Positions 1-10,754 of a stretch of 64,000 nt of DNA are shown piece by piece (within the stretch, counting starts at the first letter, position 1; every line of letters begins with the position of its first letter). The notes under the pieces are model-generated. The model did not search any database. It was not told the origin of the DNA and worked only from the letters and a program-made list of their open reading frames with translations. The stretch is taken from contig QFQR01000002.1 of the NCBI GenBank assembly GCA_003243275.1, positions 310,001 to 374,000 of the forward strand. Reading direction: 5' to 3'. The position numbers were made by a program, and so were the translations under genes. Source of the stretch: Leifsonia xyli. Lineage in GTDB: Bacteria > Actinomycetota > Actinomycetes > Actinomycetales > Microbacteriaceae.

Positions 1-249
1 ATCGAGGACGACGAGCATAAGCTCCTCGCCCACGTCGAGTTCCACGACCCGATCGTGCTCATCCAGCTTGCTCAAACCGAGTGGAAGTCCGCCAACGCAG
101 AGAGCGCCGGAGATGGCTCCGACGCTCTAGACCGAACACCCAGCAACCTCTATCTCACGGTCGTTTGTTCGAATAAGGGCGTTGTGGTGGGCCCGGTGGG
201 GCTCGAACCCACGACCCGCGGATTAAAAGTCCGATGCTCTACCGACTGA
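1..249 (+). other. possible 3' fragment of a coding sequence running into tRNA-Lys antisense
   Basis: Frame 1 is open from the window edge to the stop at 247-249. Only the first ~120 nt have coding-like G/C third positions, reading roughly as acidic and hydrophobic residues. After that the composition becomes AT-richer, and the last third is simply the antisense of tRNA-Lys. The real C-terminus may have been lost by a frameshift, since a TAG lies at 128-130 in frame 2. It could equally be chance. No family is recognised. Confidence 0.2.
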
Positions 250-260
250 GCTACAGGCCC
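185..260 (-). tRNA. tRNA-Lys (anticodon UUU)
   Basis: On the minus strand the sequence folds as a standard cloverleaf. The acceptor stem is GGGCCTG with CGGGCCC, the anticodon loop is CTTTTAA (anticodon TTT, reads AAA/AAG), and the T arm contains TTCGAGC. The 3' CCA is encoded, giving 76 nt; without CCA the gene ends at 188. It is transcribed away from the gene at 317, so its promoter must lie in the short gap 261-316. Confidence 0.96.
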
Positions 261-316
261 GATCCCTCCAGGGTAGTCGTCCGGCGCGGGCCTCGACGCC
301 AGGGGAGAATGGTGCG

Positions 317-949
317 ATGGCCGACGACTTCCACAAGCCGACGCTCTTCGGCGGGCGCGAGTTCGAGGCGTACGAGGGCGCCGAGCCCGACCCCGCCGCC
401 AGCAGGCGGATCGCGCACGACACGGCGCGCGCCCTCGTTGCGCGGGTGCGTAACAGCGGCGATCCGGAGGTGCTCGACCGGGTGGTCGGATTCAGCGACG
501 AGCACGGGCTGGATGCTGTCGCCGAACTGTGGGCGCGCTCGAGCGAACGCAGCCTGCCGGGGGCGCTCTGGCGCGTCTACCTGCTGCGCACGATGATCCG
601 GCAGGACCCGGATGGCGTCGCCCTGCTGTTTCGGCGCGGCACCGAGGTGCTCGTGACGATCGACCCGGTCGTCGCCGGCGCACCGACCCCCGCCGGACCG
701 CAGGAGGTGCTCGAACTCTCGGACCGCATCCTGCGGGGCGTCTTCGACGGGGACCTCGCGGATGCCCTCGAGCGCGCCGCGGCGTTCTGCCGCATCGAGG
801 CGGCGGGGGCCGCATCCGTCGCGGACGACCAGGACGCGGCATCCCCCGAGCGCTCGACCACGCTCACCACGCGCGCCGCGCGCCTCGCCACCATCGCCGA
901 GGAACTCGCGACCTGCGCCCGCCTCGCGCGCGACGACTCGCTCGACTGA
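317..949 (+). CDS. conserved hypothetical protein, 210 aa
   Basis: A soluble protein of 210 residues with no signal peptide or membrane segment. It is rich in Arg/Ala/Asp/Glu and probably largely helical; the C-terminal half has Ala-rich helices around residues 135-205. The ATG is preceded by GGGGAG about nine nucleotides upstream, which decides the start. I do not recognise a domain. Strong third-position GC and a clean start support a real gene. The downstream neighbour pstB is convergent across a 575-nt gap. Confidence 0.75.
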   Translation: MADDFHKPTLFGGREFEAYEGAEPDPAASRRIAHDTARALVARVRNSGDPEVLDRVVGFSDEHGLDAVAELWARSSERSLPGALWRVYLLRTMIRQDPDGVALLFRRGTEVLVTIDPVVAGAPTPAGPQEVLELSDRILRGVFDGDLADALERAAAFCRIEAAGAASVADDQDAASPERSTTLTTRAARLATIAEELATCARLARDDSLD

Positions 950-1524
950 CCGCCCAGCCCGCATCCCCCGCTCCCCGCGCCGCGCCCGCTGCCCGCCCAG
1001 CCCGCGCCGCGCCCGCCGTCCGCTGCCCACCGCATCCCGCCAGCCCCTCGCCCCTCGCCACGTCGAAAATGCAGGAGAAGTGGCGGCTGAGTCCCCGATT
1101 GAGCGGGTGCAGGCGGATGGCGCGCCCGACATCTCCTGCATTTTCGACGCGGCGCGTGGCACGGGAGACGTGGCAGAGGGGCACAGCAGCGGATGCGGTG
1201 CTCGCGTAAGCTTGCGGAGCCGGGCCGCAGTAACCCCGGGCTCCAATATTCGCCGCTTCGAGCGGCCTCGCGCCGAGAGGCGTTTCTGCGGCCCGGCGCT
1301 CTCGCACCCGGCGGCGGGGTCGACCGCAAACGTCGACGTCTCATCCGCTCCCGCAGATCGCGGAACGCCCTGCACGCAGGAGCCGTCAACCGGCCGGCCA
1401 GCATGCCGCGCATGCCAGAGCCAGCCCGTAAGCATGCCCCGCAAGCGCGAGCGAGCCGCCGGGCGCAGCAGAACCCCGTACGACCGCAGCAGCGCCGCAA
1501 GCGCGCCGCCCCGCGCGAGGCGAC
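950..1524. other. 575-nt intergenic gap between convergent genes
   Basis: No credible gene on either strand. The first ~100 nt are a C-rich, imperfectly repeated GCCGCGCCCGC tract. It is followed by a long-armed inverted repeat (listed separately) and then by GC-rich sequence up to the pstB stop. Confidence 0.6.
1061..1149. repeat. inverted repeat, 18-bp perfect arms, 53-nt spacer
   Basis: Arms at 1061-1078 and 1132-1149 are exact reverse complements (core TCGAAAATGCAGGAG). There is no T tract, so it is not a classic terminator. It lies between convergent genes. Confidence 0.85.
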
Positions 1525-2304
1525 TTACCCGAACTTGCCGGAGACGTAGTCCTCGGTGGCCTTGATCGACGGGTTCGAGAACATCTTCGTCGTCTCGTCG
1601 TACTCGATGAGCTTGCCCGGCTTGCCGGTGCCTTCGATGTTGAAGAACGCCGTCTTGTCGGACACGCGCGAGGCCTGCTGCATGTTGTGGGTCACGATCA
1701 CGATCGTGTACTCCGACTTGAGCTCCTCGATGAGGTCCTCGATCGCGAGCGTCGAGATCGGGTCGAGGGCCGAGCACGGCTCGTCCATGAGGATCACCTC
1801 GGGCGAGACGGCGATGGTGCGCGCGATGCAGAGACGCTGCTGCTGACCACCCGAGAGGCCCGAGCCCGGCTTGTCGAGGCGGTCCTTCACCTCGTTCCAC
1901 AGGTTCGCGCCCTGGAGCGACTTCTCGACGAGCGCGTCGGCATCCGGCTTGGAGATCTTCTTGTCGTTGAGGCGCACCCCGGCGAGCACGTTCTCGCGGA
2001 TCGACATGGTCGGGAACGGGTTCGGCCGCTGGAACACCATGCCCACCTGGCGCCGCACGAGCACCGGGTCGACCCCCGGCCCGTAGAGGTTGTTGCCGTC
2101 GACGAGCACCTCGCCCTCGACGCGCGCGCCGGGGATCACCTCGTGCATGCGGTTGAGGGTGCGGATGAACGTCGACTTGCCGCAGCCGGACGGGCCGATG
2201 AAGGCGGTCACCGTGCGGGGCTCGATCGTGAGCGAGACGCCCTCGACCGCACGGAAGTTGCCGTAGTAGACGTCGAGGTCGCGGACTTCGATGCGCTTGG
2301 ACAC
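1525..2304 (-). CDS. pstB: phosphate ABC transporter ATP-binding protein PstB
   Basis: ATPase of the high-affinity phosphate importer PstSCAB, 259 aa, the usual length. Walker A GPSGCGKST is at residues 37-45, the signature LSGGQQQR is near 155, and Walker B reads VILMDEP followed by CSALDP. A His in VTHNMQQA forms the switch loop. The GTG start is chosen because GAAGGAA sits just upstream and the protein then starts at the expected MSKRIEV. It is the last gene of the leftward pstSCAB operon, 20 nt behind pstA. Confidence 0.97.
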   Translation of the reverse strand: MSKRIEVRDLDVYYGNFRAVEGVSLTIEPRTVTAFIGPSGCGKSTFIRTLNRMHEVIPGARVEGEVLVDGNNLYGPGVDPVLVRRQVGMVFQRPNPFPTMSIRENVLAGVRLNDKKISKPDADALVEKSLQGANLWNEVKDRLDKPGSGLSGGQQQRLCIARTIAVSPEVILMDEPCSALDPISTLAIEDLIEELKSEYTIVIVTHNMQQASRVSDKTAFFNIEGTGKPGKLIEYDETTKMFSNPSIKATEDYVSGKFG

Positions 2305-2324
2305 GTGGGTTCCTTCGGGTTGGC

Positions 2325-3410
2325 TCAGCGCCCGAGCTTGGGCGAGAAGAAGTGGGAGACGAGACGGGCGATCGCGTTCAGCAGCGCGACGATGAGGATG
2401 AGGGTGAGGGCTCCGGCCCAGGCCCGCGCGATGTAGGCGTCGGCCTCGGTGCCGGGGCTCACGTACTGGGTGTACACGAACACCGGCAGCGACATCATCC
2501 GCTCCGAGAACGGGTTGTAGTTCATGGATGCGGTGAACCCGGCGACGATCAGCAGCGGGGCCGTCTCGCCGATGACGCGCGAGATGGAGAGCATGATGCC
2601 GGTCGTGATGCCGGCGATCGAGGTCGGCAGCACGACCTTCACGATGGTGCGCCACTTGGGCACGCCGAGCGCGTAGGAGGCCTCGCGCAGCTCGTTCGGC
2701 ACGAGCTTGAGGATCTCCTCGCTCGAGCGCACCACGACCGGGATCATCAGGATCGACAGCGCCACCGAGCCGGCGAAGCCCATCCGCACCCCGTCGCCGA
2801 ACAGCAGCGCGAAGAGCGCGTAGGTCGCGAGGCCCGCGACGATCGAGGGGATGCCGGTCATCACGTCGACGAAGAAGGTGATGGCGCGCGCGAGCTTGCC
2901 GTTGCCGTACTCGACGAGGTAGATCGCCGTCATGAGGCCGATCGGGATCGAGATGAGCGCGGCGAAGCCGGTGATGATGAGCGTGCCGACGATGGCGTGG
3001 AGCGCGCCGCCACCGGGGCCGACGACGTTGCGCATCGACTCGCTGAGGAAGGTGCCGTCGAAGAAGGTGGGTGCGCCGTTGACAGCGACGGTGACGGTGA
3101 GCCAGATCAGCGGGATGAGCGCGAGCACGAATGCCGAGGTCACGAGCGAGGTGACCAGCCGATCGGCCGCGGGCCGCGAGCCTTCGACGAGCCGCGCGAT
3201 GATCCAGTTCGCGATGATGAACAGCACGACACCGACGATGATGCCGCCGATCCAGTTGAGCTCGTCACCGGAGGCGCCCGCCATGAGCGCGAAGGCGCCG
3301 AGCGAGACGACCAGGGCGCCGATCAGGATCGGCCACGGGATCCAGCGCGGCAGTTTGCCCGCGGTGTAGGAGTTGGCGACGGCGCGCGGCGCCGCGGTGT
3401 CGGTCGTCAT
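2325..3410 (-). CDS. pstA: phosphate ABC transporter permease PstA
   Basis: Inner-membrane permease of the Pst importer, 361 aa. The N-terminal ~110 residues carry three extra hydrophobic segments (from about residue 18) before the core BPD-type permease domain, which has the loop EELREASYALG-like segment that contacts PstB. The start codon overlaps the pstC stop in a TGATG arrangement, indicating translational coupling. The extended N-terminus is longer than in E. coli PstA but common in Actinobacteria. Confidence 0.96.
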   Translation of the reverse strand: MTTDTAAPRAVANSYTAGKLPRWIPWPILIGALVVSLGAFALMAGASGDELNWIGGIIVGVVLFIIANWIIARLVEGSRPAADRLVTSLVTSAFVLALIPLIWLTVTVAVNGAPTFFDGTFLSESMRNVVGPGGGALHAIVGTLIITGFAALISIPIGLMTAIYLVEYGNGKLARAITFFVDVMTGIPSIVAGLATYALFALLFGDGVRMGFAGSVALSILMIPVVVRSSEEILKLVPNELREASYALGVPKWRTIVKVVLPTSIAGITTGIMLSISRVIGETAPLLIVAGFTASMNYNPFSERMMSLPVFVYTQYVSPGTEADAYIARAWAGALTLILIVALLNAIARLVSHFFSPKLGR

Positions 3411-4348
3411 CAGTTGGCTCCCGAGAAGTCCTTGCGGCGGGCGACTGCCCAGCGGGCGAGCGAGTTCACCGCGAAGGTGATCACGAAGAGGATGAGGCCG
3501 GTCGCGATGAGCACGTTGACGTAGCTCCCGTGGGCCTCGGGGTAGTTGAGGGCGATGTTCGCCGGGATGGTCGTCGGGTTCTGCGGTCCGGTGAGGATGA
3601 TGCTGATGACGGCGGCGGGCGAGAGCACCATGGCAACGGCCATGGTCTCGCCGAGCGCTCGACCGAGACCCAGCATGATCGCCGAAATGATCCCGGGGCG
3701 GCCGAACGGCAGCACCGCGAGCTTGATCATCTCCCAGCGGGTGGCACCGAGCGCGAGGGCGGCCTCCTCGTGCAGCTTGGGGGCCTGGAGGAAGATCTCG
3801 CGACAGAGGGCCGTGATGATCGGCAGCACCATGACGGCGAGCACGATCGCGACGGTCAGGATGGTGCGGCCGGTGCCGGAGACCGGCGGGGCGAACAGCG
3901 GGATCCAGCCGAGGTTCTCGACCAGCCACGAGTAGAAGGGCTGGATGGCCGGGGCGAGTACGCCGGCGCCCCACAGACCGAAGACGACCGACGGCACCGC
4001 GGCGAGCAGGTCGATCGTGTAGCCGAGCCCCATCGCGAGACGCCGCGGGGCGTAGTGGGAGATGAAGAGGGAGATGCCGAGCGCGATCGGCACGGCGATC
4101 AGCAGGGCGAGGGCTGCGGCCCAGACGGTGCCGAAGACGAGCGGGCCGACGTAGGCCCAGAAGCTGTCGGGCTCGCCCTTGATCTCGGACGGGTCGATCA
4201 GGAATGCGGGGATCGACTGCGCCACGAGGAAGATCGCGACGCCGGCGAGGACGACGAGGATGAGGGCACCCGCCGCCAGCGCGCCGCCGGAGAAGAGGCG
4301 GTCGCCGAGACGTTTCTTGGCAGTGATCCGGGCCGGTACGGCGGTCAT
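3410..4348 (-). CDS. pstC: phosphate ABC transporter permease PstC
   Basis: Inner-membrane permease partner of PstA, 312 aa, with about six hydrophobic segments starting at residue ~22. The EAA-type cytoplasmic loop reads HEEAALALGATRWEM near residue 205. It is second in the operon, separated from pstS by a hairpin that probably sets the ratio of binding protein to membrane components. Its stop overlaps the pstA start by one nucleotide. Confidence 0.96.
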   Translation of the reverse strand: MTAVPARITAKKRLGDRLFSGGALAAGALILVVLAGVAIFLVAQSIPAFLIDPSEIKGEPDSFWAYVGPLVFGTVWAAALALLIAVPIALGISLFISHYAPRRLAMGLGYTIDLLAAVPSVVFGLWGAGVLAPAIQPFYSWLVENLGWIPLFAPPVSGTGRTILTVAIVLAVMVLPIITALCREIFLQAPKLHEEAALALGATRWEMIKLAVLPFGRPGIISAIMLGLGRALGETMAVAMVLSPAAVISIILTGPQNPTTIPANIALNYPEAHGSYVNVLIATGLILFVITFAVNSLARWAVARRKDFSGAN

Positions 4349-4384
4349 GCGTTCCTCGTTGCTCGGGGGTCGTAGTCAGAGTGT

Positions 4385-4430
4385 GTCGGGCTGCGACGCC
4401 CCGCGCAATGCGCGGAGGTCGCAGCCCGAC
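4385..4430 (-). terminator. stem-loop between pstS and pstC (attenuating or mRNA-stabilising)
   Basis: Outer arms of 13 bp (4385-4397 with 4418-4430, GTCGGGCTGCGAC type) enclose a second 6-bp stem CCGCGC/GCGCGG with an AAT loop. There is no U tract. In the reading direction it follows pstS and precedes pstCAB, the usual place for a partial terminator or 3' stabiliser that lets the binding protein be made in excess. Confidence 0.75.
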
Positions 4431-4445
4431 GGATGGTGCGGGTGC

Positions 4446-5540
4446 TTACTTGATCGACGCGACGGCCGTGGCGACCTTGGCCGACAGGTCCTCCGACAGC
4501 GGGGCGGCGCCCGCCGACTCGGCGGCGACCTTCTGGCCCTCGGCGCTCGTGATGTAGCCGATGTAGGCCTTCACGAACTCGCCCTTGGCGGCATCCGCGT
4601 ACTGGGTGCACACGATGCTGTACGAGACGAGCACGAGCGGGTAGTGGCTCGGGTCGGTGGTCTTGCGGTTGAGGCTGAAGGCGAGGTCGTTCGCCTCGCG
4701 GCCCTCGACCAGCGGCGACTCCGCGACGACCTTGGCGGCAGCCTCGGGGCTGTACGCCACGAACTTCTCGCCGACCTTGATCTTGGCGGTGCCGAGCGAT
4801 CCGGCCTTCGAGGCGTCGGCGTAGCCGATGGTGCCGGTGCCGTTCTTGACCGCGTCGACGACACCCGAGGTGCCCTGGGCGCCCTCACCGGTCTGGTACG
4901 GGAAGGTGTCGGCCGGCTTCTGGTCCCACACCTCGGGGGCGACCTGGTTGAGGTAGTCCGCGAAGTTCTTGGTGGTGCCGGAGTCGTCCGAGCGGTGCAC
5001 GGCGGTGATGGCGAGGTCGGGGAACTTCGCGCCCGTGTTGAGCGCGGCGATCGCCGGGTCGTTCCAGTTGGTGATCTCGCCCTTGAAGATCTTGGCGAGG
5101 GTGGCGGCGTCGAGGTTGAGCTCCTTGACGCCCTCGACGTTGAAGATCACCGCGATGGGCGAGATGTACGTCGGGATGTCGATGGCCTTGCTGTCCGCAG
5201 CGCAGCTGCCGAAGGTGCCCGCGAGCTCCTCGTCGGAGAGAGCCGAGTCGGAACCGGCCCAGTCGGCACCGCCGGAGGCGAAGGTCTTGCGGCCCGCGCC
5301 CGAACCGGTCGGGTCGTAGTTGATGGTGACCTTGGGGTTGGCCGTCTGGAAGGCGGCGATCCAGGCCTCCTGAGCGGAGCCCTGCGACGACGCGCCGGCC
5401 CCGTTGAAGGTGCCGGAGAGGTTGCTGGTCGGCGCCGAGGAGCCGTCGCCGGACGGCGCCTCGTTCGAGGCGCAGGAGGTGAGCGCGAGCGCGCCCACGA
5501 GCGCGAGTGCGGCGAAGCCGCCGGTACGCGTGATCTTCAC
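4446..5540 (-). CDS. pstS: phosphate-binding lipoprotein PstS
   Basis: Extracytoplasmic phosphate-binding protein of the Pst importer, 364 aa. The N-terminus KITRTGG is followed by a hydrophobic stretch and a lipobox ending LTSCAS, so the mature protein is lipid-anchored. Phosphate-site motifs GAGASSQ, DPTGSGAG and DSGTTKNF are present. The GTG start is preceded by GAAGGGAA. First gene of the pst operon; three PHO-type repeats lie about 90-110 nt upstream. Confidence 0.97.
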   Translation of the reverse strand: MKITRTGGFAALALVGALALTSCASNEAPSGDGSSAPTSNLSGTFNGAGASSQGSAQEAWIAAFQTANPKVTINYDPTGSGAGRKTFASGGADWAGSDSALSDEELAGTFGSCAADSKAIDIPTYISPIAVIFNVEGVKELNLDAATLAKIFKGEITNWNDPAIAALNTGAKFPDLAITAVHRSDDSGTTKNFADYLNQVAPEVWDQKPADTFPYQTGEGAQGTSGVVDAVKNGTGTIGYADASKAGSLGTAKIKVGEKFVAYSPEAAAKVVAESPLVEGREANDLAFSLNRKTTDPSHYPLVLVSYSIVCTQYADAAKGEFVKAYIGYITSAEGQKVAAESAGAAPLSEDLSAKVATAVASIK

Positions 5541-5626
5541 TGTGTTCCCTTCGGGAATGTCGGTCAGGTGTCGGGGCTCTTGGCGGCCCCGGAGCGAGGC
5601 TAGAAAGCGACAGTGACCAAGTCCGT

Positions 5627-5651
5627 GGTGAATGGTGAACAGCAGGTGAAC
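5627..5651 (-). promoter_or_regulatory. PHO box (RegX3/PhoP-type direct repeats) upstream of pstS
   Basis: Read on the minus strand the site is GTTCACC-N4-GTTCACC followed directly by ATTCACC. The first two units have the 11-nt period typical of actinobacterial PhoP/RegX3 operators. Known sites of this type activate pst transcription in low phosphate. RegX3 encoded at 18106 is the likely binder; this is inferred. Confidence 0.8.
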
Positions 5652-5661
5652 GAGACGGGAA

Positions 5662-6599
5662 CTACGCGGTTGGCCCGTGCACCTCGACGGCGACGATTCC
5701 GGATGCCGGATCGTCGACCGGCACGTGCAGCACGGCGTACTCGGCGGTGGCGAGAGCTGCGGCGCGTTGCAGCTTGGCGCTGCCCGGTGTGCCGGTCTCC
5801 TCGGCCACAGCCGCGATGATCTGCGGCAGCACCGGACCGTGGCTGCAGAGCACCACGTTCTCGCGTCTGCGGATGAGGTCGGCCACGAATTCGCGCACGG
5901 CCTTGCCGCCCGAGCGGTAGGCATCTTGGCTGATCACCGGCTCCTCCGTGACCGGCAGCCCGGTCACGCGCGAGGTCGGTGCGATCGTGCGCAGGCAGCG
6001 CTCCGCCGTGGAGCTCACGAGCCGGCGGGGACGGAAGGCCGCGACGCCGTGCGCGACGCTCAACGACTGGCGGGTGCCGCGCTCCATGAGGGTGCGTGTG
6101 GCATCCGGTCCGTCCCAGTCCTCGGCGGGCACCGCCTTGCCGTGCCGCAGCGCGACGATGGCGAAGGTGCGCGCCCTGCCCTGCGCGTAGAGCTCGGCGA
6201 AGCGGTCGACGATGTCGACATCGTGCGGGTAGCTCAGCACCTCGGCGGCCTTCTCGAGGGTGACCCAGCGCAGCTCTTCGATCTCCTCGTTGGACGCGAA
6301 GGTCGAGTTGGCGATCGCATCCTCGCTCACCTCGCCCGCCCAGTAGTAGACCTGCTTGTCGCGGCCGCCGGGAAGCTGATACTCGACGACGCCGAGCGGC
6401 ACCCCGAGCCCGATGATGAGGCCGGTCTCCTCGGCGATCTCGCGCACCGCGGTCTCGGGGAGGGTCTCGCCGGGATCGAGCTTGCCCTTCGGCAGCGACA
6501 CGTCCTTGTGCTGCGTGCGATGCACGAGCAGGATCTTCGGCTTGCCCTTCTTCGACACCCGCCAGCACACGGCACCGGCCGCGAGCACGGGCGCGGCGG

Positions 6600-6603
<4 letters not shown>
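5662..6603 (-). CDS. MutT1-like bifunctional Nudix hydrolase / histidine phosphatase
   Basis: Two domains in 313 aa. The N-terminal Nudix domain carries the full Nudix box (GX5EX7REX2EEXG, residues 40-62). The C-terminal histidine-phosphatase (SixA/PGM-like) domain begins at RHG (153-155), with a later catalytic His in LCSHGP. This is the architecture of mycobacterial MutT1, which removes oxidised nucleotides such as 8-oxo-dGTP and diadenosine polyphosphates. The GTG start overlaps the ppk stop by four bases (GTGA), so the two are co-translated. Confidence 0.9.
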
Positions 6604-8777
<2,174 letters not shown>

Positions 8778-8901
8778 CGCACCATCCTGTCAGTAAGCAC
8801 GTGAACCGCAGATGTCTGCCGGGTATCCAACAGCCTCGCCCATCCGCTGATCGGTCGGTTTCTGGCCTCATTTCCCGGGTTTGGGGCCGAGACCCGACCA
8901 C
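8778..8901. other. spacer between glnR and ppk1
   Basis: 124 nt without a gene. It holds the ppk1 promoter region, including a single GTTCACG half-site on the minus strand near 8800, too little to call a PHO box. Confidence 0.4.
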
Positions 8902-9588
8902 TCAGCGATCGAGGCTTGAGCCGACCTGCTCGTCTTCGTAGACGTTGAAGCGGTAGCCGACGTTGCGCACCGTGCCGATGAGGGAGTCGAGCTCGCCGAG
9001 CTTGGCGCGCAGCCGCCGCACGTGCACGTCGACCGTGCGGGTGCCGCCGAAGTAGTCGTAGCCCCACACCTCGGAGAGCAGCTGCTCGCGGGTGAAGACG
9101 CGGCTCGGATGCGTCGCCAGGAACCGCAGCAGCTCGAACTCCTTGAAGGTCAGGTCGAGCGGGCGACCGTGCACCTTCGCGGAGTAGCTCGCCTCGTCGA
9201 TCACGACCCCTGAGGCCTGGATCTTGGAGACCGAGTTCTCCTTGGCGAGACGGTCGACGACGAGCCGGATGCGGGCATCCGTCTCGGCGGGACCGGCCGT
9301 GGACAGGATCACCTCGTCGACACCCCAGTCGCCCGACACCGCGGTGAGGCCGCCCTCGGTGAGCACCAGCACGAGAGGAACGCCGAGGCCGGTCGTGCGC
9401 AGGATCTTGCACAGCGACTTGGCGCTCGCGAGGTCCTGGCGGGCGTCGACGAACACCAGGTCGGAGGTCGGGGCGTTCACGAGCGACACCGGCTCCGCGG
9501 GGATGACGCGCACGCGGTGGCTGAGCAGTCCGAGCGCCGGCAGCACATCCGTGTCGGCGGCGGAGCTCAGGATCAGCAGTTGCGCCAC
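8902..9588 (-). CDS. glnR: GlnR-type orphan response regulator (nitrogen control)
   Basis: OmpR-family transcription factor of 228 aa. The N-terminal receiver closely follows actinobacterial GlnR (VLPALGLLSHRVRV, LVLVLTEGGLTAVSGDWG) and lacks the normal acidic phosphorylation pocket, although an Asp remains in VFVDARQDL. The C-terminal winged helix has FKEFELLRFLATHP and VDVHVRRLRAKLG. GlnR controls ammonium assimilation genes without a dedicated kinase. The start is GTG with AAAGGA upstream. No kinase gene is adjacent. Confidence 0.9.
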   Translation of the reverse strand: MAQLLILSSAADTDVLPALGLLSHRVRVIPAEPVSLVNAPTSDLVFVDARQDLASAKSLCKILRTTGLGVPLVLVLTEGGLTAVSGDWGVDEVILSTAGPAETDARIRLVVDRLAKENSVSKIQASGVVIDEASYSAKVHGRPLDLTFKEFELLRFLATHPSRVFTREQLLSEVWGYDYFGGTRTVDVHVRRLRAKLGELDSLIGTVRNVGYRFNVYEDEQVGSSLDR

Positions 9589-9720
9589 ACCACGTCCTTT
9601 CGCGCCGTCTCGGATCTCGGGCCTCGTCGCTAGGGATGAGTGTACGCAGGCCGCGGGCCGGCATCCCATCCGCCGTCGCGGAACGACTCGGGACCGGGCG
9701 GACGCCGTAGGCTGTCGCGC

Positions 9721-9990
9721 GTGACCATCTCGCTGCGCAGTGTCGCCCCCGTGTGGGTCGCCGCAGTGCTCGGGGCGGTCGCTGTGGCGGTGTTCGCGCC
9801 GATGGCGCCGCTCGTCTGGCTTCCCGTCGTGATGGCGGTGGCCGTGCTGCTCACCTTCACCATCCAGTTGAGGCTGGCGCGCAAGGAGGGGCTCGTCGAG
9901 CGGATCATGGCGAGCCTCGGCGGGGCGTTCGGCATCCTGGTGCTCGCCACGCTCGTGCTCTGGCTGCTGGCGCCGGTCGGCGTCGCCTGA
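9721..9990 (+). CDS. small integral membrane protein, 89 aa
   Basis: Three predicted membrane helices (about residues 9-27, 28-46 and 66-87) with a basic loop RLARKEG between the second and third. No family recognised. TAGGCT at 9708-9713 ends exactly 7 nt before the GTG, so the mRNA is probably leaderless. It is followed 19 nt later by a second tiny membrane protein gene. Confidence 0.75.
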   Translation: MTISLRSVAPVWVAAVLGAVAVAVFAPMAPLVWLPVVMAVAVLLTFTIQLRLARKEGLVERIMASLGGAFGILVLATLVLWLLAPVGVA

Positions 9991-10009
9991 GACGACTAGA
10001 CTCGACCGC

Positions 10010-10120
10010 ATGATGTTGGCGCTCGAGCTCTTCTTCATCGGTCTGCTCGGCCTCGCGACGCTCTCGATCGGCGCCGTGTCCGTCGTGGTGCTCTACAACC
10101 TCTTCCGCGGCCAGCGCTGA
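10010..10120 (+). CDS. 36-aa single-pass membrane protein
   Basis: A 37-codon reading frame starting ATG ATG and ending TGA. It encodes one long hydrophobic helix (ALELFFIGLLGLATL then SVVVLYNLF) and a basic C-terminal RGQR, so it is probably N-out/C-in in the membrane. A -10 hexamer TAGACT (9997-10002) lies 7 nt before the start, arguing for its own leaderless transcript. It ends 4 nt before the nitrobindin-like gene and may be cotranscribed with it. Function unknown. Confidence 0.65.
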   Translation: MMLALELFFIGLLGLATLSIGAVSVVVLYNLFRGQR

Positions 10121-10124
10121 GGCC

Positions 10125-10754
10125 GTGTTCGAGCTCGACGTCGACCTGCCGGCCGAACTCGTCCCGCTCTCCTGGCTGATCGGGGTCTGGGAGGGCAGCG
10201 GCATCGTCGCGTACCGCATCGGCGACGAGGTGCGCGAGCACGAGTTCGGCCAGCGGATCGCCTTCAGCCACGACGGCGGCGCGCAGCTGCAGTACTCGTG
10301 CACGGCGTGGCTGGTGCCGGGGGATGCCGAGGTCGCCGACGGCGCCGAGCCACCGCATCCGCGACGCCTCTTCTCGGAGATCGGCTACTGGCGGCTGGCC
10401 CGCCCCCTCGTCGACGCGGATGACGGCCCCGCCATGCTGCCGGGAACCGGTGCCCCGATCTTCCAGACCGCCGAGGCGGTCGAAACCCTCCGCAACGGCC
10501 ACGGCGCCTTCGATCTCGAGGTGCTGCTCGTGCAGCCAGGCGGGGTGAGCGAGCTGTATCTCGGCGAGATCAACGGGCCGCGCATCGACCTCGCCACGGA
10601 TGCCGTGCTGCGTTCGGCCACCGCGAAGGAGTACAGCGCCGCGACCCGGCTCTACGGCCTCGTCGACGACCACCTGCTGTGGGCCTGGGACATCGCCGCG
10701 CTCGGACAGGATCTGCGCACCCACGCCTCGGGGCGCTTGGGGCGGGTCGAGTGA
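10125..10754 (+). CDS. nitrobindin-like (FABP/THAP4-type) haem-binding beta-barrel protein
   Basis: 209 aa. The signature GVWEGSG near residue 20 is the GxWxGxG motif of the nitrobindin family. Members form a ten-stranded barrel that binds haem through a C-terminal-region His and can isomerise peroxynitrite; activity here is inferred. The GTG start lies 4 nt after the upstream mini-ORF. The end overlaps the YgfZ-like gene by four bases (GTGA), so the two are coupled. Confidence 0.82.
   Translation: MFELDVDLPAELVPLSWLIGVWEGSGIVAYRIGDEVREHEFGQRIAFSHDGGAQLQYSCTAWLVPGDAEVADGAEPPHPRRLFSEIGYWRLARPLVDADDGPAMLPGTGAPIFQTAEAVETLRNGHGAFDLEVLLVQPGGVSELYLGEINGPRIDLATDAVLRSATAKEYSAATRLYGLVDDHLLWAWDIAALGQDLRTHASGRLGRVE

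Noticed and set aside
1193..1549. Arg-rich plus-strand frame in the gap before pstB
   Set aside because: No ribosome site, composition is that of random GC-rich DNA, and it overlaps the pstB end antisense.
2352..3524. Long plus-strand frame antisense to pstA/pstC
   Set aside because: His/Asp/Glu/Arg-rich composition typical of the antisense of membrane-protein genes; pstA and pstC are unambiguous.
8778..8901. PHO box before ppk1
   Set aside because: Only one GTTCACG unit is present without an 11-nt partner.
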